Shown here in pieces: positions 24,609-32,872 of a DNA stretch of 43,119 bases. Source of the DNA: Erysipelotrichia bacterium (GTDB lineage Bacteria; Muiribacteriota; Ozemobacteria; Ozemobacterales; Ozemobacteraceae); assembly GCA_009928855.1 (NCBI GenBank), contig SABV01000003.1, positions 1 to 43,119 of the forward strand. Reading direction: 5' to 3'. Numbering within the stretch: the first letter of the stretch is position 1; each line of letters starts with the position of its first letter. The translations under genes were made by a program, and so were the position numbers. The notes under the pieces were generated by a model that saw only the letters and a list, made by a program, of their open reading frames with translations, was not told the DNA's origin and did not search any database.

Positions 24609-26378
24609 TTAACTTCCCATGTTGATCATGATAAATTCCTCGACCGGTACTTCGCCTTCTAATACTTTTGCAAGACAGCAGTCAGCGAGAGTTTTAACAT
24701 TATGGTTGCGCAAAAACTGAACAAGTTCGCTGTTACTGCGTCTTTGACCAATCATGTCTTTTAATTCCGGCCCGATTTCGACTACTTCATAGAGGCCGGT
24801 TCTGTCTCTGAAACCACTGTTATTACATTGTTTGCAGCCCATGCCACGATAAAGGGTGTGCCCTGAAAGTGTGTCCATGGAGATTCCGAGGGAGGCAGCA
24901 ATGTAAGGAGAGGGATCGACTTCGGTTTTACAGCTTGGACATATTTTTCTGACGAGTCGTTGACCAACCAGAAGACAGAGGGCTGATGCGTAAAGATATG
25001 GGTCGATACCCAGGTTTTCAAGGCGGCTGATGGTTTCTATGGCCGTGTTGGCGTGAATGGTTGAGAAAACCATGTGACCGGTAAGAGCGGCTTTGATTGT
25101 TATTTCTGCTGTTTCGTAATCGCGGATTTCGCCGACCAGAATAATGTCAGGGTCAAGTCGCAGGATTGAACGCAGACCACGTGAAAAAGTCAGGGAGCGA
25201 TTTGCGTCATTTTTGTTTTCTTGAACCTGCATCTGATGAACGCCAGGAATTTTGAATTCCACGGGGTCTTCAACGGTGATGATTTTTTTCTGACGGCTGT
25301 TGATAAGCGAAAGAGCTGAATAAAGCGTAGTTGTTTTGCCTGATCCTGTGGGGCCGGCGAGCAGACACAAGCCCCATGGGCGGCTGATGTTGTGCTCAAA
25401 GACCTGCAGGTCTTCTTCGCGGAAGCCCAGACCTTTGAGGTCAAGATTTACACGCCCTGCATCAAGAACGCGGATTGTGCAGTTCTGTCCATAAATAGAT
25501 GGAAGAATGGCCACGCGGAACTCAATCTGTTGGTTCTTGACGCGAAGTTTGAAGTTGCCGTCCTGTGGCATAAAACGTTCGGTTATGTCAAGATTTGACA
25601 TGATCTTGATGCGCGAAATAATGGCCTGCTGTGCCGCTCTTTCGATTGGCATAATATCGTAAAGAATACCGTCAATTCTGTATCTGACCTGAATTATCTT
25701 TTCAAAAGCTTCGATGTGAATGTCTGATGCTCGCATTTTTACGGCATCAAGAATGATTTTATGTACCAGGGTTACAATCGAGGTCTGGTCTGATTCGCGT
25801 TTGAGTTCTTCGAGGTTGAAGTCACTTTGCGCGGCACCCGAAAAGGTGTCTGTAAGCTGATTTTCTTCTTTACTGAATTCCAATTTAACGTCTTTGAGCA
25901 GATCATCTATGGGGACGTTGTCAAGAACATTCTGAGGCCTGTAAAGGACATCGTTGATAATATAAAGAATCTGGGTTTTAGTTGCCAGAACCCACTTGAT
26001 AAACATATAACCGGTGGCCATCTTGATGCTGTCAAACATTTTAGTGTTTGTCGGGTCAAACACCGCGATGGTCAGAGATTTTGGTTCTTTTCGGATTGGC
26101 AGAAACTTATATGTCTTGATGAGACTTTCGGGTATCTGTCTTATCAGGTCGGTGTTCAGATCTGTGTTATTGAGATTTACAAACTCTATTCCGTGCTGAA
26201 GCGACAAGCCCCTGAAGAGTACTTCTTCTGAAAGAACTTTGTTTTCAATGAGAATTTCACCAATCATTTTGCGTGCCGATGATTGGCGCTTCAGTGCGAC
26301 CTCAAGCTGAGCAGAGGTTATCGCCTGCATTTCGATGAGGATTTCACCGATTCTTTTGCGTTTTAAAAAATCAGCCAT
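24609..26378 (-). CDS. pilB: Type IV pilus/type II secretion extension ATPase PilB/GspE
   Basis: The 589-residue protein has an N-terminal GspE-type regulatory domain (about 1-150, with the repeated GEILIE motif) and a hexameric ATPase core. The core shows Walker A GPTGSGKT (342-349), the aspartate box VEDPVEF, Walker B-like DIILVGEIRD, and the histidine box STIHANTA. A zinc-binding pair of CxxC motifs is split across CPSC (480-483) and CKQC (515-518). It powers pilus or pseudopilus assembly from the cytoplasmic face. Zinc-binding motifs and length are usual for PilB. A 78-nt spacer separates it from the upstream pilin and AGGAAGGA lies 12 nt before the ATG. Confidence 0.95.
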   Translation of the reverse strand: MADFLKRKRIGEILIEMQAITSAQLEVALKRQSSARKMIGEILIENKVLSEEVLFRGLSLQHGIEFVNLNNTDLNTDLIRQIPESLIKTYKFLPIRKEPKSLTIAVFDPTNTKMFDSIKMATGYMFIKWVLATKTQILYIINDVLYRPQNVLDNVPIDDLLKDVKLEFSKEENQLTDTFSGAAQSDFNLEELKRESDQTSIVTLVHKIILDAVKMRASDIHIEAFEKIIQVRYRIDGILYDIMPIERAAQQAIISRIKIMSNLDITERFMPQDGNFKLRVKNQQIEFRVAILPSIYGQNCTIRVLDAGRVNLDLKGLGFREEDLQVFEHNISRPWGLCLLAGPTGSGKTTTLYSALSLINSRQKKIITVEDPVEFKIPGVHQMQVQENKNDANRSLTFSRGLRSILRLDPDIILVGEIRDYETAEITIKAALTGHMVFSTIHANTAIETISRLENLGIDPYLYASALCLLVGQRLVRKICPSCKTEVDPSPYIAASLGISMDTLSGHTLYRGMGCKQCNNSGFRDRTGLYEVVEIGPELKDMIGQRRSNSELVQFLRNHNVKTLADCCLAKVLEGEVPVEEFIMINMGS

Positions 26379-26420
26379 GAATAAAGTTTGTCCTTCCTCA
26401 TAAATATCGGCACATCATAT

Positions 26421-26448
26421 TTTATAATTAGTTCATTTTTAAGCATAA
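26421..26448 (-). promoter_or_regulatory. Weak promoter candidate before pilB
   Basis: TTATGC, 16 nt, TATAAA on the minus strand in the AT-rich spacer between pilin and pilB. It could give extra transcription of pilB-M-N-O-P; the -35 match is poor and AT-richness makes chance matches likely. Confidence 0.28.
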
Positions 26449-26456
26449 GAACAGAG

Positions 26457-27104
26457 TCAATATTCTACGCCGTCGCCGCCGGTGATCGTTATGGTAGTGT
26501 AATCAAGCGGGAGTACACTGCCAGTTTTTGCCGTGTCATAAAAAAGAATGGTATCAAAATTTGCTTCGTATGTCCTGTTATTATTTCCATCTATGAATGC
26601 AAATTCAGTGTCATTTGTTATATCTGAGTCGCTGTCATGGTTAAAATCAAAACGACCGTTGGCTACCCTGTCATAAAAAAAGGCTGAAGCGCCACCTGTG
26701 GCAATCTGAGCCGCCGAAAAAGCCGCACCGGTATTTGGATCAAGAAAAGCGGGAAAAGAAGGTAAATATTTGATATTTGAGCGCCTGGTTACGGTTTTGG
26801 TTCCGTCTAAATCGATTACCTGAATCGGGCCGGCAACCAGTTCTGAGGCGTCAGCAGCTCCCGAAAGAGGGTTCTGATGTATGATCGTGCCGCCACTGGC
26901 CACGTCTACGCCAAATGGCCCACGCAGATTGTCGCCTCTGAATTGATTTATCACGTTGCGATAAGTCGACAAATTTTGTTTGAGCAATGAAAGGCGTGAA
27001 TCGTAAATATAATCATTGTAGTAAGGTACAGCTATTCCGACAAGAATGCCAATAATGGCAATAACGATCAGAAGCTCTATTATAGTAAAGCCTTTTTTGT
27101 TCAT
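26457..27104 (-). CDS. Type IV pilin/pseudopilin (FTIIE)
   Basis: The 215-residue prepilin has the class III leader MNKKG, cut before F, then FTIIELLIVIAIIGILVGIAVPYY with Glu at +5, required for N-methylation and assembly. The C-terminal domain contains DxxxD-like acidic patches (DFNHDSDSDITND) and an Asn/Asp-rich loop, compatible with calcium binding as in GspG-type pseudopilins. It is the last of three consecutive prepilin genes and lies directly before pilB. AGGAA is 9 nt upstream of the ATG. Whether it is the major subunit cannot be decided from sequence alone. Confidence 0.92.
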   Translation of the reverse strand: MNKKGFTIIELLIVIAIIGILVGIAVPYYNDYIYDSRLSLLKQNLSTYRNVINQFRGDNLRGPFGVDVASGGTIIHQNPLSGAADASELVAGPIQVIDLDGTKTVTRRSNIKYLPSFPAFLDPNTGAAFSAAQIATGGASAFFYDRVANGRFDFNHDSDSDITNDTEFAFIDGNNNRTYEANFDTILFYDTAKTGSVLPLDYTTITITGGDGVEY

Positions 27105-27116
27105 ATTGCGAAGTTC

Positions 27117-27674
27117 CTACCAATCTTTATAGTAGGTTCCGTCTATGGCCTGAACGAAACCTCTTCGTTTTGTCGTGTCTGTTGCGCATGATACATCAAA
27201 AATACCAACATGACCAGCCGGTATATTTGTTACTGAGTTTTCGAATAAAGCCATCTGTGTGCCCGAGGCAAAGTGAACAACCCACATTGCTGGCCCGACA
27301 AATGGATCTTCGGGGATTTTATTCAAATAGGGCTTTGGGTAGAACTCGGCAACAATGTTGTTGTCTTTATCTCTTATATCGTATTTATTTTCGGGGTGTG
27401 CCAGAGCCTCGAGCGTCGCGGGGTAAAGCTGGCTGTCTGGAAGTTCATAAAGATTGTCGATGCCTATCTGAAGAGCGACGGCATTGCGACAATCTCGCTT
27501 CCAGAGCTGAATTGCCTGGCGAATACTGCTTAAGTTATTTTCCAGTTCGCCTTCTTTGCCTTTGATAAAGGCTAATTCTGCGACCGGAACTGAGGCAATG
27601 GCAAGAATACCCATAATCGCGACCACGATGAGCATTTCCATCAGTGAAAAACCGGATTTTGGTTTACCAGGCAT
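27117..27674 (-). CDS. Pseudopilin, GspG-like (FSLME)
   Basis: The track's first 48 residues overlap the previous gene and are spurious. The ATG at 27674 has GGGAG 8 nt upstream and gives 185 residues: MPGKPKSG, then FSLMEMLIVVAIMGILAIASVP with Glu +5 after the prepilin-peptidase site. The domain has the GspG-like YLNKIPEDPF segment after the helix. This start overlaps the upstream prepilin by 11 nt, consistent with coupled translation. Prepilin peptidase is not encoded in the window. Confidence 0.9.
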   Translation of the reverse strand: MPGKPKSGFSLMEMLIVVAIMGILAIASVPVAELAFIKGKEGELENNLSSIRQAIQLWKRDCRNAVALQIGIDNLYELPDSQLYPATLEALAHPENKYDIRDKDNNIVAEFYPKPYLNKIPEDPFVGPAMWVVHFASGTQMALFENSVTNIPAGHVGIFDVSCATDTTKRRGFVQAIDGTYYKDW

Positions 27675-28344
27675 CGGTATTACTCCCATCCAGTGATATT
27701 CCGGCGCCCCGCGAAACAATGTCGGCGACTCCTGTGGCAGTATTGCTGTTCCATGAGGCAGAAGCCAATGATGTGAGACCTGTCGTTGTCGTTGCCGGTT
27801 TGAATTCCCAGTGTGCATTTGGATACCAGTTTTGGAAGGGGTGCGGTGGAATTACTCTAAGGTAGCGTCGGTCGACCGGTATGGTGACATAATCGCCGGC
27901 GGTGGTCGGGACCGTTGCGGTAGCTACCGTTACATAATAGGTGGTATTAGCCACAAGGTGCGATGGGGTGAGGGGATACCCAAGACCGTGGGTTGTCAGA
28001 TTATCGACAAAATTAGAAATAGCCACAGCTTCTGTTTCTTCCATGCCATAGCCTGAATGAGCTGCTTCGATCAGGGCGATCCCTCTAACGCGCAAGTGAG
28101 TCCGGTAGCCCTCGGTAAAAGAAAGAGAAGATTGTTGCGATTTGCTGCCGAAAATGGCTGCTCTTACATCTGTCAGGATTTTTTTGAGGCGTCTTTCTTT
28201 GTCTCGTTGCTGTATGACTTTATAAACAGGAAAGGCAAGCGCCGCCATTAAGGCCATTACAACAGAAACAACAAGAATTTCAACCAGGGTTACCCCTGAT
28301 CTGTGCTTGTTGTTTCTATTGGTAATAATAGGCCTTAATGACAT
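27664..28344 (-). CDS. Pseudopilin (VTLVE)
   Basis: The 226-residue prepilin has a long 16-residue leader (MSLRPIITNRNNKHRSG) before VTLVEILVVSVVMALMAALAFPVY, with Glu +5. A Val at +1 in place of Phe is accepted in several minor pilins. The C-terminal part includes RYLRVIPPHPFQNWYPNAHW, reminiscent of the GspG region, and a Thr/Ala-rich strand segment. The Shine-Dalgarno is weak and the gene begins 13 nt after ctpA, so it is probably expressed with the protease gene. Likely a minor or tip subunit, by inference. Confidence 0.88.
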   Translation of the reverse strand: MSLRPIITNRNNKHRSGVTLVEILVVSVVMALMAALAFPVYKVIQQRDKERRLKKILTDVRAAIFGSKSQQSSLSFTEGYRTHLRVRGIALIEAAHSGYGMEETEAVAISNFVDNLTTHGLGYPLTPSHLVANTTYYVTVATATVPTTAGDYVTIPVDRRYLRVIPPHPFQNWYPNAHWEFKPATTTTGLTSLASASWNSNTATGVADIVSRGAGISLDGSNTDAW

Positions 28345-28357
28345 TTGGATTCTGTCG

Positions 28358-29773
28358 TTATTTTTCGTTCATGAGTGGCAAAAACACCTGGGTTGATTTA
28401 AGAATGTCTATGGCTCTTTGTAACTGCGTGTCGTAAGGGTTGAGCACGTAGTGTTCAAGCTTTCCGTGGGTAAAGCTGTCGGGTGTTTCGAGAAAGCCGC
28501 TTAGTTTATGGGTTTCTGAGGCTCCGCCGGCATTGTGTATTATTATTGCCCCTGAGGCCAGTTCGGCTTTATAGCTTCCTGTGGCCAGTTCTGCCGTTTT
28601 GGTTGCATTGCTGAGCTTTTGCAGATATTGCTGGTCAATTTCTATGGCTTTACGTATTTCTTCCTGCTGCTTTTCGTCAAGCTTTGGCAGGTCTACTTCA
28701 ACATCTGGCATGATCCCGGATTTGTGAATGTTTACTCCGGATGGCGTGTAATAAAGTGCTGTAGTCAGGGCCATTGCTGAGCCATCATTCAGAGAAATGA
28801 CTGTCTGAACAGAGCCTTTGCCGAAAGATTTTTTGCCGACCAGCAGGCCGCGCTTATTGTCTTTTACGGCACCGGCGACAATTTCTGCGGCCGAGGCAGA
28901 CCCTTCATTTATCAGAACAATAAGAGGCAGAATCGGGTGGTATTTGAAAAACGAACTGTAGGTGTTTTGTTCGCCATCACGGCCTTTGATTGAAACGATG
29001 TCACCCTTGGGGATAAATTTGCGACCAACTTCTACTGCAGAGGTCAAAAGTCCGCCGGGATTGTTGCGCAGGTCGAGTATTATCGATTTGACTCCGTTCT
29101 TTTCGAGGTCGATCATTGCTTTCTCAAGGTCTTCTGACGAAGTCTGGATGAACTGGGTGAGGCGGATATACCCTATTGTTGGGTCTATAACCCAGTATTT
29201 AACGCTTGGAAGTTTTATGACTTCGCGCTCAAGCTCGACGTCACGGGTTTCCTTCTCGCCTTCGCGAAGTATGGAAACGATAACTTTGCTGCCGACCGGC
29301 CCTCTGAGCAGTTTTACCGCATCATGAAGAGCGATGTCGATTACGTCTTTGCCATCGATTTTTACGATCATGTCGCCGGCCATGATTCCGGCGCGGGCTG
29401 CAGGGGTGTCGTCTATGGGCGAAATAACTGTCAGCATACGATCTTTGATTGAAATTACAATGCCGAGTCCGCCGAACTCACCCTGCGTTTCGACCTGCAT
29501 TTCCTTAAAACTTTTGGGTTCCATAAATCTTGTGTATGGATCGTCAAGCTTTTTAAGCATGCCTTCAATGGCGCCATAGATCAATTTTTGCTCATCTATG
29601 TTTTCTTCTACATAGTCTGATTTTACAAGTTCAAGAACCTTTCTTATGAGATCAAGCGATTTGAAATACGTCAGGTTTGTCGATGACGCAGAGGCGGTTT
29701 GCCCTGAAATAACGCATACAAACCCGAGGATCAGACACAACAGGATGGTGCTGCGGAAAAGATTCTTGAACAT
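28358..29773 (-). CDS. ctpA: C-terminal processing protease, S41 family
   Basis: The 471-residue protein has a signal peptide (STILLCLILGFVCVISGQTASA), a PDZ domain (about 95-180; GGLGIVISIKDRMLTVISP, GIMAGDMIVKIDGKDV) and an S41 catalytic domain. The serine/lysine dyad is seen in GSASAAEIVAGA (Ser about 294) and SFGKGSVQ (Lys about 319). Such periplasmic Tsp/Ctp proteases trim or degrade proteins from their C-termini and often control murein hydrolases or envelope stress. It heads the long pilus gene run with AAGGAG 6 nt before the ATG, and the next gene, a prepilin, starts 13 nt downstream. It could process pilus or wall proteins; neighbouring envC suggests the latter. Confidence 0.95.
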   Translation of the reverse strand: MFKNLFRSTILLCLILGFVCVISGQTASASSTNLTYFKSLDLIRKVLELVKSDYVEENIDEQKLIYGAIEGMLKKLDDPYTRFMEPKSFKEMQVETQGEFGGLGIVISIKDRMLTVISPIDDTPAARAGIMAGDMIVKIDGKDVIDIALHDAVKLLRGPVGSKVIVSILREGEKETRDVELEREVIKLPSVKYWVIDPTIGYIRLTQFIQTSSEDLEKAMIDLEKNGVKSIILDLRNNPGGLLTSAVEVGRKFIPKGDIVSIKGRDGEQNTYSSFFKYHPILPLIVLINEGSASAAEIVAGAVKDNKRGLLVGKKSFGKGSVQTVISLNDGSAMALTTALYYTPSGVNIHKSGIMPDVEVDLPKLDEKQQEEIRKAIEIDQQYLQKLSNATKTAELATGSYKAELASGAIIIHNAGGASETHKLSGFLETPDSFTHGKLEHYVLNPYDTQLQRAIDILKSTQVFLPLMNEK

Positions 29774-29812
29774 TTAAGTCTCCTTCAGACTCTGAGGAAG
29801 TTACGGTGACAG

Positions 29813-29818
29813 AGTATA
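29813..29818 (-). promoter_or_regulatory. Possible -10 element for ctpA
   Basis: TATACT on the minus strand in the AT-rich 93-nt gap upstream of ctpA, about 40 nt before the ATG. No convincing -35 accompanies it. A near-identical TAATAT lies a few bases upstream of it. Confidence 0.3.
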
Positions 29819-29866
29819 CTATATTAGCATAAAATTTTTTCGTGTTGGAGAAAAGCAGATATTTTT

Positions 29867-31066
29867 TTATTCCGGAAGATAATTCAGTGGCTTCTGTTTT
29901 TTGCCGGCAAATCTTATTTCAAAATGCAGAGCCCGATTTCGACCAGCTGATATTTTACCTATTGTTTCACCCTTTTCAACAATCTGGCTCAATCCTACCC
30001 AGATGTCGTCGAGACGGGCATATACAGAGGAAAAGCCTCGCTGATGTCCTAGTATGATGACGTTTCCAAGCCCTCCTATTGTGCCTTTATACAAGATTTT
30101 TCCTTTGGCTGCTGCTATGATTTCGGCTTCGTTATTTACAGCAATTTGTAGAGCTGTTGAGCTTTCGGTGCCGGTCTGTTCAACAGATTTTCGGTCTTTT
30201 TCCAAGACCGGCCAGGCGAACTGCATTATTTTGGCCGCATCTGAAGCAGAGTTTGGAAGGGATGGCGGTTGCGAGGGCGTTTTTTCTTTTCTGATTACTG
30301 TCAGTTCGTTTTCAAAATTTACGCTCTTCCTTGAATCCTCTGTTTTGCTGATTTCTGTTTCAAGCTGGCTTCTGGCCGACTCGAGCGATTTTTCCTTCTC
30401 GAGAAACAGCTTTTTTTCGAGAAGTATAGTTGTCAGCATGCCTTTCAGGGCTGAGTTTTCGTTATCAAGTTTTTTGCGTTTTTTATCTAGTTCAATCTTG
30501 TCGGTTTCAAGCAACTGTTGTTTACTCTGAAGTTCAGCGGTTAGTTTTCGTTGAAGCATGTTTTGTTTTTTTAGTTCGTGAATCAGTTCTTTATCGCTTT
30601 TGAGCAGGTATTTAACCATGTGGTAACGATTCAGAAATGAATTAAGGTCACGTGCCGAAAACACTGAGCTCAGCAATGTGCCCTGTCTGATTTTATGCAG
30701 CTGAACAAGTCGGGCCCTGTATCTTTCAAGCAGGGACTGAATATTTTTTTTGCTCGTAAGGGTATCTTGTTCCAGCCTGTTTATTTGCTCAAGTGTTTCG
30801 GTCTGCCTGTTGCCAAGCTGCTCTATTTGCAGTTGCAGTTCAGATATTTCTGTCTTTTTGTCTTTAATTCTGTTTTCTAGTTTTCTTGTTTTTTTTTGGC
30901 TGTCGCTTACCTTGAGTTTGAGGTAGTCCAGTTGAAGGTTGATAGACTCTATCTCGTTTTGCAGATTGTCATTGTCAGTGGCTTTTATCGGGGTTAAGGA
31001 AGTTAAATTGAGCAAAACGGCAAGGGCCATTATTGCTGTTAATGGTGATTTAAGGCAAGGGCTCAT
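29867..31066 (-). CDS. envC: EnvC-like amidase activator: coiled coil plus degenerate M23 (LytM) domain
   Basis: The 399-residue protein has a signal peptide (TAIMALAVLLNLTSLTPIKA), a long periplasmic coiled coil (about 32-245) and a C-terminal M23 domain (about 300-399; GGLGNVIILGHQRGFSSVYARL, ALHFEIR). Active M23 enzymes need His in the YAHL position and an HLH motif. Here these read YARL and ALH, and the first His/Asp ligands are also missing, so the domain should not hydrolyse peptidoglycan. This matches EnvC, whose dead LytM domain activates amidases when FtsEX cycles ATP. The gene is 1 nt after ftsX with GGAAGGGG as ribosome site, completing an ftsE-ftsX-envC operon. No amidase gene is in the window. 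Confidence 0.9.
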   Translation of the reverse strand: MSPCLKSPLTAIMALAVLLNLTSLTPIKATDNDNLQNEIESINLQLDYLKLKVSDSQKKTRKLENRIKDKKTEISELQLQIEQLGNRQTETLEQINRLEQDTLTSKKNIQSLLERYRARLVQLHKIRQGTLLSSVFSARDLNSFLNRYHMVKYLLKSDKELIHELKKQNMLQRKLTAELQSKQQLLETDKIELDKKRKKLDNENSALKGMLTTILLEKKLFLEKEKSLESARSQLETEISKTEDSRKSVNFENELTVIRKEKTPSQPPSLPNSASDAAKIMQFAWPVLEKDRKSVEQTGTESSTALQIAVNNEAEIIAAAKGKILYKGTIGGLGNVIILGHQRGFSSVYARLDDIWVGLSQIVEKGETIGKISAGRNRALHFEIRFAGKKQKPLNYLPE

Positions 31067-31067
31067 G

Positions 31068-31982
31068 TTAAACCCCTTCCGGGGCCGACTTGCTGAATTT
31101 ACTTATGTCGCGCAGCGAAAGAAGGCTTCCGGAAATCCCGAGAACCAAGCCCATCATCAAAAGCTTTGTTGAAAGTTTAAAAAGCTGTTCGATGCCGATA
31201 CTGGTTGAAAAAAATGGAATCAGAGTTCCAAGTTTGGCGAGCGCAAATTTATAGGTAGAAAAGAGTATGACAATTGCCAGAAGTGAGCCAGCCAGGCCCT
31301 GTATGAAGCCTTCGACAATAAAAGGGCCTCTGACGAACCAGTTTGTTGCGCCAACGAGTTTCATTATGACTATTTCTTCGCGTCTCATGAATAATGTCAG
31401 TCTGACCGTGTTGTAAACGATAAAAAGAGAGGCCAGCCCGAGCATTATTACAATTATCAGACTCGACAGCCACAGCAGGTTAGAAAGCCCCTGAAATTGT
31501 TGAAACAGATCTTCGCCATAGCTGAAATTGTCTATCATAGGTTCATTTTTAATTTTGTCGAGCAATGGCTGAAGTTGGCTACCTGACTTGATTTTCATTC
31601 TTAAGGTTGTCGGGAGCGGGTTTGAGTCAGGGGTTACACCGATCAGAAGAAGTTGCTGGTCATCAGGGTTGGCGAAAAGTTCTTTGGCAGCCTGTTCTGG
31701 GGTTACCACCTGAATATCCTCTATCTCTTCAAGGCTGGTGAGCCTCAAGCTGAGAGTTTTTGCGTCGGATATCGAAACCTCTGTCTTGAGATAGGCTGTT
31801 ACAAGGGCCTCTGACTGCATCTGCTGAAGAAATGATTCCATGTTCATTGTGGCCAGCAAAAATGCGCCCATCATTATCAAAGCGATAGCAATCGTTGAAA
31901 CCGTTATGAAAGACATCATTCCAGAGCGCTTCAAATTGGTCGAGGCTTCGCTCATGAAAAACGAAAAATTTGCTAACGACAT
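31068..31982 (-). CDS. ftsX: Cell division ABC-like permease FtsX
   Basis: Four membrane helices (about 25-45, 170-195, 225-250, 270-290 in the track numbering) and a periplasmic domain between the first and second mark FtsX, with RREEIVIMKLVGATNWFVRGPFIVEG as the conserved cytoplasmic segment. Track start is 31997, but the ATG at 31982 (MSLANFSFFMSEA) has GGAG 9 nt upstream while the first ATG has none, so I prefer the shorter 304-residue form. FtsX with FtsE transmits ATP-driven conformational change to EnvC-type regulators of septal wall hydrolysis. ftsE lies upstream and envC immediately downstream. Confidence 0.92.
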   Translation of the reverse strand: MSLANFSFFMSEASTNLKRSGMMSFITVSTIAIALIMMGAFLLATMNMESFLQQMQSEALVTAYLKTEVSISDAKTLSLRLTSLEEIEDIQVVTPEQAAKELFANPDDQQLLLIGVTPDSNPLPTTLRMKIKSGSQLQPLLDKIKNEPMIDNFSYGEDLFQQFQGLSNLLWLSSLIIVIMLGLASLFIVYNTVRLTLFMRREEIVIMKLVGATNWFVRGPFIVEGFIQGLAGSLLAIVILFSTYKFALAKLGTLIPFFSTSIGIEQLFKLSTKLLMMGLVLGISGSLLSLRDISKFSKSAPEGV

Positions 31983-32006
31983 CGGCAGAGGCTCCATTTA
32001 TTGTTT

Positions 32007-32690
32007 TTATTCGTATGCGTAAGTGCCACAGGCTTCGTCTTTAATAATCTGGCCATCGACCAACGCCAGTACTCTTTTTCGGAGCTTGTTTACCAGGTTG
32101 TGGTTGTGAGTTGCCATTATTACCGTGGTGCCTCGAGAATTTATTTCGAGAAAAAGCTGCATGATTTCTTGTGAAATCATGGGGTCAAGATTGCCTGTAG
32201 GTTCGTCTGTGATAAGTATCAGCGGATTGTTGACAATTGCTCTGGCAATACAGACTCTTTGTTGTTCCCCGCCAGAAAGCTCAGAGGGGAACATTCTGCG
32301 TTTATGTGAAAGACCAACCTGTTCGAGTGCTTCCTGCACGCGATTGTTGATAACCGATGCCGAGGCACCTATTACTCGCAGGCCAAAAGCAACATTCTCG
32401 GCGACAGTGCGCCTTTTTAACAGTTGAAAATCCTGCAGAACTATGCCAAGGTTGCGGCGCAAATAAGGAACACGACTCTCAGGCATTGCGGTGATATCCT
32501 TGCCATCGACGAGAATTTTCCCTTCGGTTGGCGTATCTTCGCGAAAAAGCATGCGAAGAAAAGTGCTTTTGCCTGCCCCTGATGGGCCTACAAGAAAAAC
32601 AAAATCACCGGGATTTATGGTCAGATTGATATTGTTGAGAGCCCTGACACCATTCGGAAATATCTTTGTTACGCTTTGTAATTCTATCAT
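32007..32690 (-). CDS. ftsE: Cell division ATP-binding protein FtsE
   Basis: The 227-residue ABC ATPase has Walker A GPSGAGKST, Q-loop IVLQDFQLL, signature LSGGEQQRVCIARA, Walker B LILITDEPTGNLD and switch histidine in MATHNHNLV. Length and sequence fit FtsE and the closely related LolD/MacB branch. The adjacent ftsX and envC decide for FtsE. It is preceded by a near-consensus promoter (32735-32763) and is the first gene of the operon. The start ATG at 32690 has a weak ribosome site. Confidence 0.95.
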   Translation of the reverse strand: MIELQSVTKIFPNGVRALNNINLTINPGDFVFLVGPSGAGKSTFLRMLFREDTPTEGKILVDGKDITAMPESRVPYLRRNLGIVLQDFQLLKRRTVAENVAFGLRVIGASASVINNRVQEALEQVGLSHKRRMFPSELSGGEQQRVCIARAIVNNPLILITDEPTGNLDPMISQEIMQLFLEINSRGTTVIMATHNHNLVNKLRKRVLALVDGQIIKDEACGTYAYE

Positions 32691-32734
32691 GATCAGCTTT
32701 AAGATTAGTTTGCCTGTTAAATTTTGTCAGTTGG

Positions 32735-32763
32735 ATTATAGCAGGTGCACGCAAGAATCGCAA
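32735..32763 (-). promoter_or_regulatory. Sigma70 promoter of ftsE-ftsX-envC
   Basis: TTGCGA, 17 nt, TATAAT on the minus strand, with a perfect -10. It lies about 45 nt upstream of the ftsE ATG, in the 182-nt divergent gap between ftsE and the first pilT gene. No equally good promoter was found for the plus-strand side. Confidence 0.75.
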
Positions 32764-32872
32764 AAATGAATTTTTCGGGCAAAAAAACTTTGATTCTGAT
32801 AACATACTCTGGTCGATATCTGTAATGATATGCCTGACAAGAGGCAGTAAATGCTCAGAGGCTGGAGGAGTC

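Noticed and set aside
32007-32690. LolD or MacB in place of FtsE
   Set aside because: The motifs alone are ambiguous, but adjacent ftsX and the EnvC-like gene settle the call.
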